This document shows positions 40,056-50,354 of a stretch of DNA of 64,000 nt, piece by piece. A program made the position numbers and the translations under genes. Every line of letters begins with the position of its first letter. Position 1 is the stretch's first letter. Under the pieces are notes generated by a model that was not told the DNA's origin, did no database searches, and was given only the letters and a program-made list of their open reading frames with translations. The stretch is taken from assembly GCA_902806565.1 (NCBI GenBank), contig CADCXA010000034.1:1-64000 (forward strand). The letters run 5' to 3'. This DNA comes from Hypoxylon rubiginosum. Its lineage: Eukaryota > Ascomycota > Sordariomycetes > Xylariales > Hypoxylaceae.

Positions 40056-41467
40056 GTCCGTTTCGTTTCGTCCGAATTAGTGATTGGGGTATTAAAAGGA
40101 GGAGTTTGATAACAGTGTTCTATTAAGAGATTTAGCGACGCATCTCGTACAGAGAAACCCAAAAAAGAAGTCGTCGAAGCAAGGCGCGCGCGTATAATTA
40201 GTCACGGTCCACGAATACTTGAAGGAGGTAGAATATGGTGATGGTGATAAAGGTAAGGATGTTATCGTGATCAACTTTTTGGCCACGGGACTAGAATCGG
40301 ACGAGGGGACACCCTTGAAACCTTCCCAAAGAGCCTCCTACCGTTAGTCTCATGTAACCAGACGGCTCAGTGCAGGTGTAGGCAAGGTGCAAGGTATAAG
40401 TTGCAGACGGCGGACAGGGATATAATCTAGTCCACCAATATTCGACCGAGGTGCGGAGTCAGGCGCCGGTGGGATCCGTTGGGCAAAGTACCTGTCCAAG
40501 CCACACTAGCAGACAAGGTACATACCCGCATGTCGATATAGCCCTGGAGGTTAGAAGGTACATAGCGGCGTGGGGCGTATCGTGGGAGGTAGCCATGTGG
40601 CTGAAGTAAAAAGTACGAGGTGGGTATGAAGTATGTAGGTACTTTAGGTACATACGCGTATTTACATAAGGTCTAGGTACATGTATATTCCTCATAGGGC
40701 GTGTTTTAGATGACCGCATCCACCGCACCCACTACAACCTCTGCACCTCTGCACCTCTGCTCTGCACCACTTCGTCCCCATTTGAATAAGGCCCTTTTAC
40801 GACCTCTGACTGGATATCGAGTCTCGAAGCTTGACCTTAACAACCCACACCATCGCGAGTCAGGATGAATCGCCGTTCAACGTTACCATTAGCTTACCTA
40901 TTTTAAGGCCGAACTAGGAATAAACTGCCTGATGTTTCATTATTATTACTTGACCCTATATTTATCTACATAACACCCGTCACCTACCTCCTGGCCTACC
41001 AAGTCCTACACTTCTAACTGGCTGCATACCTGCTTCGTCCCTTACGTACGGACGCAACCACCTACAGCTACCCACCGCCCTACCTCGGTACCCAATGGAT
41101 ATCCCTGCAACTGTAACGTTTCTAGAAATCTGAAGTCGCTGATTCGGCAGTTCGTTTGGCTCTTTACCACTTACGAATCGAGTTCCTTAATCGCTAGTCA
41201 CGATCCATCAACATATATACACTCACACGTAACTACCAAGACGCAATATTCGTAGTCTGCCCGAATTATTTCTGGGCAAGCACGAAACGTTCTTTAAAGC
41301 TCACTTAATCAACTACATTTATGCGAATATTCTTCTTTTCGAACTACGCTTTTTATCGTAGACATGCCCTTGACATCGCCACCAGATCGCTGAACAGCAT
41401 AGACTCGCAACTTCGTTGTATATGCCGGTAGCCTACTTAGTTGGGAAACAGAGAATCTACGGCCAAC
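40056..41467. promoter_or_regulatory. Divergent intergenic region, GILT and hexokinase genes
   Basis: This is a 1.4-kb spacer between two head-to-head genes. It holds a CTCTGCAC repeat (40739-40767) and several GTAGGTAC-type motifs (40,635-40,680). No coding content is seen. Confidence 0.4.
40739..40767. repeat. CTCTGCAC tandem repeat
   Basis: Three imperfect tandem units of CTCTGCAC in the divergent promoter region. Confidence 0.55.
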
Positions 41468-43222
41468 ATGAAAGACGCAACCATGGATTGCGATGTCGAG
41501 GATTTCCTCAAGCCTCTTCACATCGACGAGACGATGGCGCATGCATTAGCGCATGAGTTCTACCGAGCATTTCAACATTTATCCGCCAACTCCTTGGATC
41601 AATTCCTCCCTACCCCAATATCTGAATCAATATTACGTCCTACCGAAGGTAGAGAAAAGGGACGGTATGTTGTTTTGTTTCCAACTTACCAACTATTTAT
41701 AGAGCGGTTATAGAGCTCCATATTAAAGATTACGTGTCTTTGGACAAGCTAACCTCTAACATATAGATATCTGGCCATTGATATGTACGCGCCTAGTTGA
41801 TGCAACCTCTCTCCCGTTTAACGAAAACTAACATCAAGTAGCGGCGGTACTAATTTGAGAGTCGGCTTCATTGAGCTATTAGGGAACGAAAAGGGGGTCA
41901 ATGGTGGTCATATCAACGGAAACCAGGATGAGGCTCAAGGATCAGAGTCCACGGCTAATTTACGACGAGTCCTTGAGAAGTCTTGGCCAATTTCAGATGT
42001 CCTCAAAAACGAGAACGCCGATTCCCTATTCAGGTGGATTGGGAGCTGTATCGCGGAAGTTGTGCGGGAAGGCTGTGAAGTATTCGACTTACCTCGCGAT
42101 CGAGAACTTCCCATGGGGGTTACATTTAGTTTCCCAATGGTGCAGGAGACTTTAGCCGATGCCACACTGATGGCAATGGGAAAAGGGTTTGCGATTACAT
42201 CCCGCTTACATCTTGGAACGCATTTGATCGACGGCTACGAGAAGTCCAAGACACCGGATTTACCCCCTATTAAAATCACGGCTATCCTAAATGATGCGGT
42301 TGCAACGCTGGTATCATTTATATATCAGTCCAAGGAGGACAGCTCGCATAAAGCGGCGATGGGACTCATCTGTGGTACCGGTAGCAATGCGACGATACCA
42401 CTGAAGAGGAGCACCCTCCACAAGGACAAACAGCCCGGAAGGGTCAAAGTTCTCGACGAAGATTCAACCGACGACTTACGGATTGCTGTGAATACGGAGT
42501 GGAGTATCAATGGGACAGCACCGGCCTTACAGAAGTTTGGTTTGGTTAGCCAGTGGGATACCAGACTTGACAATGAAGGCGAAGCACCTGGCTTCCAACC
42601 ACTCGAATACCTGACTGCAGGGCGGTATTTAGGTGAACTTGGACGGCTGATGTTGTTAGACTACCTTGAGCATCATCTGAATATTCATACGGACGTTTTG
42701 CCACCGCGACTTTTAACTCGGTTCGGCCTCACGACTACTTTTCTCAGCCACTTCAAGCCGCCGGATGCAGGTGTGCTGCTGGAAATGCTCGAGGCTGAGT
42801 TCCCTCGATCAACCGCCGCGGCCCCCTTTCAATGGACAGAGGAAATCGCAACGGTTTTATACAAGATTACTAAGACTATCGAAGTTCGGGCTGCTGGCAT
42901 TGTTGCGGCGGCTATCGTTGGGTTACTTGCATGTGCAGAAGATATCCCACTCGGAGAGCCTCTTCAGGACAAAACGAACAATCACACTGTTGAGAAAGGA
43001 GAACGACCAAAGATGGATTTAATCGTTGGATATACAGGAGGATGCATAGTCCACTTCCAGGACTACCTAGCAGACTGCCAGAAGTTTCTCGATTCGATAA
43101 TCCGAACCGAGTTCGGTGATCATGCTCCTGTCAGGGTCGTCATGAGCCCTTGTCATGATGGAGGCATCACCGGCGCTGGTGTATTATGTGGTGCCTCTCA
43201 GGCAAGGTCCAAGGACGCCTAA
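41468..43222 (+). CDS. Hexokinase-family sugar kinase (possibly N-acetylglucosamine kinase)
   Basis: This enzyme should phosphorylate a hexose or hexosamine with ATP. Motifs in order are AIDIGGTNLRVGF (phosphate 1), GVTFSFP..., GKGFAI with the conserved Lys, LNDAVATL with the catalytic Asp, GLICGTGSNA, VNTEW and the C-terminal GYTGG adenosine-site segment. Three exons are needed: 41468-41664, a microexon 41767-41784 of 18 nt, and 41842-43222. Introns of 102 and 57 bp give 531 aa, and the exon joins exactly rebuild YLAIDIGGTNLR. The first ATG is at 41468; the upstream open frame lacks ATG. Sequence around FSFPMVQETLADATLMAMGKGF departs from ordinary hexokinase/glucokinase (usually TKGF) and resembles fungal HXK3/GlcNAc-kinase types, but the XprF/HxkC group is an alternative. 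Active residues look present. No other GlcNAc-cluster genes are nearby. Confidence 0.88.
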
Positions 43223-44501
43223 GAACGTCGATGTGTAAGATTCTTCACCGCAGTATAGAGGATGGTCTGGAGTTTGGAGAGGCGCATGTTGATACCCTGC
43301 ATAGAAGGGGGTATCATTGCAGGTGCTGCGCCTTCATGATGATAGCAACATGAGTACGTTTTGATGATAGATCAGGTATGGTATCAGGCTCGACGCCGAT
43401 ATCATCCATAGGTATTTTGCATTGCGTTATACGAACATCACCCAGGAGGGAGGAATGGCGACAGTCGACTCAATGCCGAGAACAATGCGAGCATAGGTTT
43501 ATGTCATTCTACAGAATTCAACTCGTGGTGCATGTGCAACGTGCAAATCTCATGTTTTGTAGAAACGAATGAAGAAAGCCTAAGCTGAATAGCATCATAC
43601 GAGTGCCTAAGGTTAGTATAGGTTACCTTGTCCGCGGCATGAAGCCTCATCGGGATTATCTCCAATACTAGCCCCGCTTCTCACTATAAAGCTAACGAGC
43701 ACCGCCACCAAACAAATGAGAAAGACCTTCCAACTTCAGACCTCAGCAAACAGTATTTACAGATGTCAGATATGAGGTTCTCGTCCGTAGGTAGGTTAAA
43801 AGGAGGCTCAGACCTTAAACCCTGTACCGGCCGAAGCCGCTCATGCGCCCTCATGCGCAACCCCCTTAACCCCCCTTACCGATGCTCGGGCGCATCAACG
43901 GTTCCCCGCAGATTCGGAAACGTGAGGGAGCTACAGAGTAAAATGAAGAAACCTACCCGTGGACCTCATATCTTCTGGACCTTCTGGACCTCGATGGATC
44001 TCTACTGCATCTAGGCCTATCCTCTCACTGCCTCTGGCCTACCCTCCGTCCACTTTTAAAAGTAGAGGAACCACCGTTAACCACCGATTGTTGCCTTCAG
44101 GGAGCGCCTATAGTTGTAGTATAAACACTCGTCTTTTGACCAGTTCCACCAACCCACTCCCTATCGACGAGTCTCAATTTTATTTCCCTCACCGACTCAT
44201 CCGAGAGAAGAAAAAAAAACTTCAATTGTTATTAACTCACATTGTTCTCTCTGGCCGTCTCTGATCCTCGAGAGAGATTTTTCCAATTGTCTTTTTGTTG
44301 TTTTCTTGTTGCACTATTACCTAAATCTTCAAATCTTCAAGACGTACGTTGTTAGTCCTGAGTGGTGGGACCTAGGACTAAGCACGTCAGCGACGCTAGA
44401 GGCACCTCCTATATAAAATTTCGAGAGGAAACTCTTATTCACAACTCCTTTTCTTATTCCTAAAAAAAAAAAGCAGTTGGAGAGTATTGGAACTTTTCGT
44501 C
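43223..44501. promoter_or_regulatory. Intergenic and promoter of the vacuolar transporter gene
   Basis: It contains the 3' region of the kinase gene and, towards the right, the transporter promoter with a TATA-like element and A-rich leader. No gene is recognised. Confidence 0.4.
44410..44418 (+). promoter_or_regulatory. TATA-like box upstream of the transporter gene
   Basis: TATATAAAA lies 84 bases before the ATG at 44502, a reasonable position for a core promoter with a short leader. No experimental support is available here. Confidence 0.45.
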
Positions 44502-47094
44502 ATGACATATTCGAAAAACGAAGATGGCGACGCCCAATCGCAGGCTCACGACGACGACGTCGAGCCTGCGACGGAGAGGACCGCTCTCTTACACGACTCG
44601 CAGCGTAGGCACACGGACCCGCCTACCCACGCCCCTATCAGGATTCCCCGGGGAGGCAACGAGAGCGACGACTACGACAGCGAGGACGACCTGGACCCGA
44701 ACGAGTCGGATCTCCTGATCGCCCGCAGCTTCACGTCGGGGGCGTCCGGCCTCGCACCGGAGTCGCTGGAATCGGCCATGCTTAGGGGGCGCCGATCCAG
44801 GAGCGCGATGCGCAGGTCCTCCATGGTCCACAGCATCGTTTCTGTGTCACCTAGACCCATCGTAACCAACAGCAGCCACCGTCACCAGCCCCAGCCCCAG
44901 CAGCCGGGGCCGGAGCTGTCCTTCCCCAGCGCGGACGACCTGGAGGCGGGCAGCAACAGCAGCACGCCCGTCGACGACGGCGGCAGCGGCGCGAACGCGA
45001 AGGAGGTGCCGTCGTTCCTGATCGACACGGACCGCCGGCGGTTCTGGATAGTTTTCCTGAGCATCATGATGACTCACTTCATAGCTTGCTTTGATGGAAC
45101 TATAATGGCCGTATGTACGAGAACATATTGTGTTTCTATTCTTAACCTCTAGTTTTCGAACCTCCTTTCCATTTCTATTTTTAGCAAAAATGCGTCAAGA
45201 AGTTTCGGGAAATGATTCACCTCGAGAATTCTCAAGTACCAAAGGAAAAAAGATTACTAACGCGACATACACGCAGTCGTCGCACCCGGTCATCACGTCC
45301 TACTTCCGCAGCTCCAACAGCGCCAGCTGGCTGTCCACGGCCTTCCTGCTGACCAGCACGGCCTTCCAGCCCGTCGTCGGCCGCCTCTCCGACACCCTCG
45401 GCCGCAAGCCGCCGTACCTGGCCACCGTCGTCATCTTCGCCTTCGCGACCCTGTGGTGCGCCCTCGCCGGGAGCATGACGAGCTTCATCCTCGCGAGGGC
45501 CGCGTGCGGGCTCGGCGCCGGCGGGTGCTTGGGCATGGGTAGTATTATCATCAGTGATCTGGTGCCTATCGAGTGAGTCCCCCCTCCGACCCTACTTAGG
45601 ATAGATGGAGTGTGCATGCTTCGGATGAAAACGAAGTTACTAATACGCAGCGTAAAGGCGTCGAGGTTCGTATCAGAGCTACGTCAACGTCGTATATGGA
45701 CTCGCCTCGGCCTCGGGAGCGGCCCTGGGCGGCCTGATGGCGGACTCCCTCGGCTGGCGCTGGGAATTCGGCATCCAGGTCTTCCCCATCGTCCTGTGCC
45801 TGGTCGTGGCTGTCTTCGGCATCCCGAGAGATCTCGGCCTGCAGGACAAGCATCAGACATTCAAACAAGCTATGAAGAAGTTCGACTTCAAGGGCTCCAT
45901 ACTCCTAACTACGTCTACTACTTTCTTGATCTTAGGCTTGGTATATTTCTAATTCAATCCATTTTCATTAATTGTATATATGCTAATGAAAATCGTATAG
46001 AACCTTGGAGGCAATGTTTTACCTTGTGAGTACAAAGCCACCCCATTTTCATCATCTTACTATTGTGCTGTAAAGACGCATACAATAAGGCTAACACATA
46101 TATAAGGGACACACCCGTTCGTCATCGCCTCGCTCGCCATCTTCGGCGTCTGCTTCCCAACCTGCCTATACGTCGAGTCGCAACACGAGCGGCCCATCAT
46201 GCCCCTGGCTCTCCTGCACCGCTCCCCTAGGGCCAACATCATCTTCTCCAACTTCCTCGCCTCCTTCCTGCTCAACGCCATCCTCTTCAATACGTAAGTT
46301 GCTACTCGAACCCTTTTATCCAATGTTTTGCATTTCTTTATCAAGCATCCTCGCTTCGTTTCCCTCCCCCCTGTCACAAATAATGGGACCAGAGGTACAA
46401 GAGAAAAGAAAGAAAAAGCGTTTCTAATCAGAAAACCAGCCCCCTCTTCTTCCAAGCCGTCCTCCTAACCAGCGCCACCACCTCCGGCCTCTACCTCGTC
46501 GTCCCCGTCGCCACCGCCAGCACGGCCGGCACGCTGACCGGCTTCCTCATCTCGTACACGCGGCGCCTCAAGTGGCCCCTGACCCTCGGCACGCTCTTCT
46601 ACCTCCTCGGCGCCGTCCTCCTCGCCTCCATGCGCCGCGGCTGGCCCCTCTACGCCTACCTCCTCTGCCTCGTCCCCTCCGCCATCGGCCAGGGCTTCCA
46701 GTTCCCCGGCACCTTCCTCGCCGTCCTCGCCGCCTCCGAGCACCGCGAGCAGGCCGTCGTCACCTCCACCCTCGTCCTCTGGCGCGCGCTCGGCTCCGTC
46801 TTGGGGGTCGCGTTTTCGAGCCTGGTCCTCCAGAACGCGCTGCTGCGGTACCTGCTCAAGAACGTGACGCCGCCCCCCGGCGAGGGCGACGCCTGGAAGT
46901 GGGCGCTCGTCGAGCGCGTCCGCGAGAGCGTCGAGGCCGTCGCCAAGATGCCCGACGGCGTCGTCAAGGACCAGGTCGTCGCCAGCTACGAGGCCGCCAT
47001 TCGCCTCACCTTCCTGTTCCTCGTCGGCTTCGCCGCCGTTAGCTGTCTGTTGATTATTCCCGTCAAGCTGCCCAGGCTGGGCGCTAGGAAATGA
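44502..47094 (+). CDS. MFS vacuolar basic amino-acid transporter (Vba/Fnx type, DHA2-like)
   Basis: This membrane carrier likely moves amino acids into the vacuole by proton antiport. A 185-residue acidic, Ser-rich cytosolic N-terminus is followed by transmembrane helices from FWIVFLSIMMTHFIACFDGT onward. The MFS motif A GRLSDTLGRKPP is present, and the helix region GLGAGGCLGMGSIIISDLVP is typical of Vba/Fnx proteins. Six exons fit: 44502-45110, 45277-45572, 45658-45940, 45(microexon) 46001-46025 of 25 nt, 46107-46293 and 46440-47094. Every join restores the family reading (for example FDGTIMA-SSHPVI, VPIE-RRGSYQ, ILGL-NLGGNVLPW-THPFV). Length is 684 aa. Branch sites CTAAC/CTAAT precede several acceptors. 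Two acidic dileucine signals, ERTALL (25-30) and ESDLLI (68-73), suit vacuolar sorting. The last exon is markedly GC-rich. Confidence 0.9.
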
Positions 47095-47489
47095 GTAGAA
47101 TTGTGAAACCTTTTTGAAAATGAAAAGATATAGATAGACATGACTGTTCTAAGGTTGGCTGGTAAAACGTGATGAGACGAATTAGAAAGGGGGAAAGGGG
47201 GGTTGATTGCATATCACAATTGAGGTCTTCTAGCATGGCGTTATCATTTCTGCTCCTCTCGAGCTTTTTTGGTCATCTCGAGCATTTAGCAAGGTTACAA
47301 TGGTCAGTTTAGGAGGTAGGTATCTATTATAAAAATGCATACCGATTTGATTTATGTGTTTCCTCTCCCTCCCTGCAGCCGCTGCTTTTGGCAGGCAGGC
47401 AGTCAGTAGTACACAGACATGCGTACAATAGTATACAGTCTCTTTGCCTAGTCCCTTTTCCAATCCTTCCCCGGTGTCCGATGGTAATA
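47095..47489. other. Convergent 3' spacer, transporter and CEF1
   Basis: This is a 395-bp tail-to-tail region holding both 3' UTRs. The small open frames here have no support. Confidence 0.5.
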
Positions 47490-49906
47490 TTAATGGTAGC
47501 CATTGACGCCGTCCGCCAATGCGTCGAGTTCTTCCTTAGTTTGGCGGTATGCCTCCTGTGCTTCACGTTCCCTCCGGGTAACGTATCCGACTTCCTCTCT
47601 CAAGGCGTCCAACCGGCTCCTAGCAGCGATCTCTTCCGATACCGATAACGTCCTAAACGCGCTTAGGGCAAACTTGGCCTTCTCGAGAGCATCATACGCC
47701 TCGCCCATCTTCGAGCGGAGTGTCTTGGCTCGCTGTTGGTATCCTCCCAAGTGAAGAGTGAGCTTCTTCTCAAGCTTGGCGCATTTCTCTACGGTTTCCA
47801 TCGTGGACTCCTGTACCGACTATAAAGATGACAGTTAGCATAATTTGCAACAAGAAAAAACGACTAAGCTTAGAATTGCGTTGGTGTACTCACGTCAAAG
47901 GCCGATTTCATAACTGCGACCTGCTCTTCCTCGTCATCATCTTCATAACAGCCTAGACCAAGCAGGAGTGCGTTGCTGCCTTCTCGCTCCCAACTTGCCT
48001 GGATCTCTTCAGGAATCGGCTTATGCTTAACCTCCATGAGGATCTTCAAGCGCGCTTCGGCTAGCGAGGTATCGTCGATCTGTTGAAGTCGAACAGGTTT
48101 GCTGCCAACCTTAGAATCAGGTACGGGGAATCTCGCTGCGTCATTGGCGATAAGTAAGGCTGCCTCTCTGGCAATTTGTGCCTCTACGGGGTCGGAGAGC
48201 GCAGATGCCTGCTGTACTAGGACATCTAAATCGACCGACTCTGGCCGGGGCAACCCTTTCTGCATAACTTGAGTTCGCCTCTTCCTCTCCAGTTGTTCTT
48301 GAGCTTCCCTGATAGCACGCTCGCGTCGATCCCGTATCTCTGCATCTTCTTCGAGTTCGTCCACGGCCATGGCTTCTTGCTGGTCTTCGGGTATCTCAAG
48401 CTCCCACTCATTTTCCTTTGGCTTGGGCAGCGAAGCCAGACCTTGTTTAACCTGATGCTTCGTTGATAACTCCCGAAGTCGCACATCATTAGTCGACCCT
48501 CCGGCCAAGGACATCTCTCCGTCGCCCGCGTTGAGCGCGAAGTTGTCTCGCGGCGTTCGTAGTGGCGTTTGGCCGGGCCTTCGAGGTGTAGCTCCAGCTC
48601 CGTTCAAGCCAGACCGTAGAGGCGTAGCTAGGGGATTGGGCGTGGCCATTACTTGCTGTCGAGGTGTAGCCCCTTCGAATCCAGTGGATCCGGTCCCTTC
48701 TTGGAGTTCGGCATTCTCTCCGCCAAGTAATGCTGACTGGTTTTCTGTAAGAGCCCTGATATTCCTTATTTCGTTTGCGATTCTGTCTTCCTGCGGAGGA
48801 GCCATGGGCGTCCTGATGGGCGTCTGCGAGTTTAGTGTGGAGTAGGTATTCACCAGGCCCCTGGTAGCATCGTTCTCGCTCGTTTGGGCGAGCAGATTGG
48901 CCCGCTCGCCCATCATACCCATCTTAACAATATCCTCAAGTTCTCCATCACTAACTTGAGGAGTCGGGAGAACAAGAGCTCGCCTCTTGCTACTTTGCTC
49001 GGCCTCTCGGATCTTCTGCATTTGGCCAGCCTTGAGAGCTGCTTGTAAAGAAGCCGAGGGCGCATCTTTGTCGTTCTTCCGTCTCTTCCTTTCGGCGTCA
49101 TCCTCCTGTTCACCCTTGCGCTTACTAGCGAGTTGCTGTTTGCGTGGGTCGAAGGCCGCCCGTTGCTTCTCGTTCCGCGTCTGCTCGTCTGTAGTATCAT
49201 AAAAGCCTAGTGTAGGCGCTTTCTCAAACGGAATATCGGCATTATAGTCCATCTGCCCCTTCTTGCGTGTCACCACCTTGATATTGATACCGGCGGTCTT
49301 GAGCTCTCGGCGCTTCTGTAAGGCAGCAAGTCGGCGCGACTCCTCTTGTTGGCGTTCTCGGGCTTTTCGCTTCGTCTTTTTACCCTGGGTGTTCGCCAAG
49401 CGAGCACGCGCCTCGCTCAGCATCTCTTTCTCATCTTCGTCGAGATCGATGGTGTCGGGCTTTGCGGGTTTGCTCTCGGGATCTGGATCGACCTCGCCCG
49501 GTCGCAGCCTTCGTACGTCGTCGGCCGTGGGCGCCTGTGTCTCGCCACCTTCAGGGCCCGTCAGGCCGAGGCCACCTGCTTCGCGTTGCTCGGCTTCATC
49601 GAGGAGCTTCTGGTAGCGTTCTAGGCATTGGTTTGCAGTGCGGCCAACGATGGGAGCGATTGTTCGCCATTGCGTGGGCATCAACTTGGCGAGATGAAGC
49701 AGTTTCTCGTCTTCTTCTTTGCTCCATTCAATCTTTTTGATGCTAGGGTCCAGCCACTCGTTCCATCTTGCCTTGCATTGCTTGGGAGTCTTTCGAGGCA
49801 GCAAGGACGAGACACGCGCCCACTGGTTTAGACCATATTTGGAAACAGAGACCTTGAGGATTTCATCCTCAATATTGGTCCACACTCCTCCCTTTACGAC
49901 GGGCAT
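47490..49906 (-). CDS. cef1: Pre-mRNA splicing factor CEF1/CDC5
   Basis: CEF1/Cdc5 is a core subunit of the Prp19 (NineTeen) complex in the active spliceosome. Two Myb repeats open the protein: about residues 5-54 ([13 protein letters not shown] through [11 protein letters not shown]) and 57-104 ([11 protein letters not shown] through [10 protein letters not shown]). A charged middle region follows ([38 protein letters not shown]), then TP-rich repeats (TPLRTPRDN) and a C-terminal coiled coil ([14 protein letters not shown]). Exon 1 is 47894-49906 and exon 2 is 47490-47819, with a 74-bp intron whose branch site is TGCTAAC. The join AFD-SVQEST places the C-terminal coil in frame. Length is 780 aa, normal for the family. 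I start at the ATG at 49906; the longer open frame begins with TTG. The gene faces CTF18. Confidence 0.94.
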
Positions 49907-50354
49907 TTTCGCTGTGTCTGCAGTCGTAGGCCGAGGTGGGAGGGTGTTGGTGTTGATGTTAACAGCAGACAAAGCTGGGTTGGTGAAATGGATCTCGTTG
50001 CTAGAAAATGTTGCAAAGCGATGATGGAAAGTCTTGGCTCAAAAAAACAAAGCTTGCGATAAAAGGTGAGTATCGGTTATATGTATAGATAATGAATATT
50101 CAATACATGAATATGCAGTCTTATCCGTGCCAAGATTCTCAACCTTGGACTTAATGCATAAGCCTGCACAAATACTAGAGCCCCACCAAACGCGTACATG
50201 CATTTAGACGCGTCTCGCGTCTCCCTCCCACTTTACGCTGGTCTATATTGGAAGGGCAGTTTTCGTGCTAACCATCTTCAATGAAGCAGAGATCTACTGA
50301 AGTTTTCCAAGCTCATTAGGTTCATATACTCATACTTCAATTGACACTACAAAA
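49907..50354. promoter_or_regulatory. Bidirectional promoter, CEF1 and CTF18
   Basis: The 448-bp space between two divergent ATGs must hold both core promoters and leaders. A short AT-rich part (about 50,040-50,110) lies near its middle. No specific site is called. Confidence 0.55.

Noticed and set aside
46465..47042. Arg/Pro- and Gly/Glu-rich frames overlapping the last transporter exon
   Set aside because: Shadows of a GC-rich coding exon. Composition is non-natural and no motif is visible.
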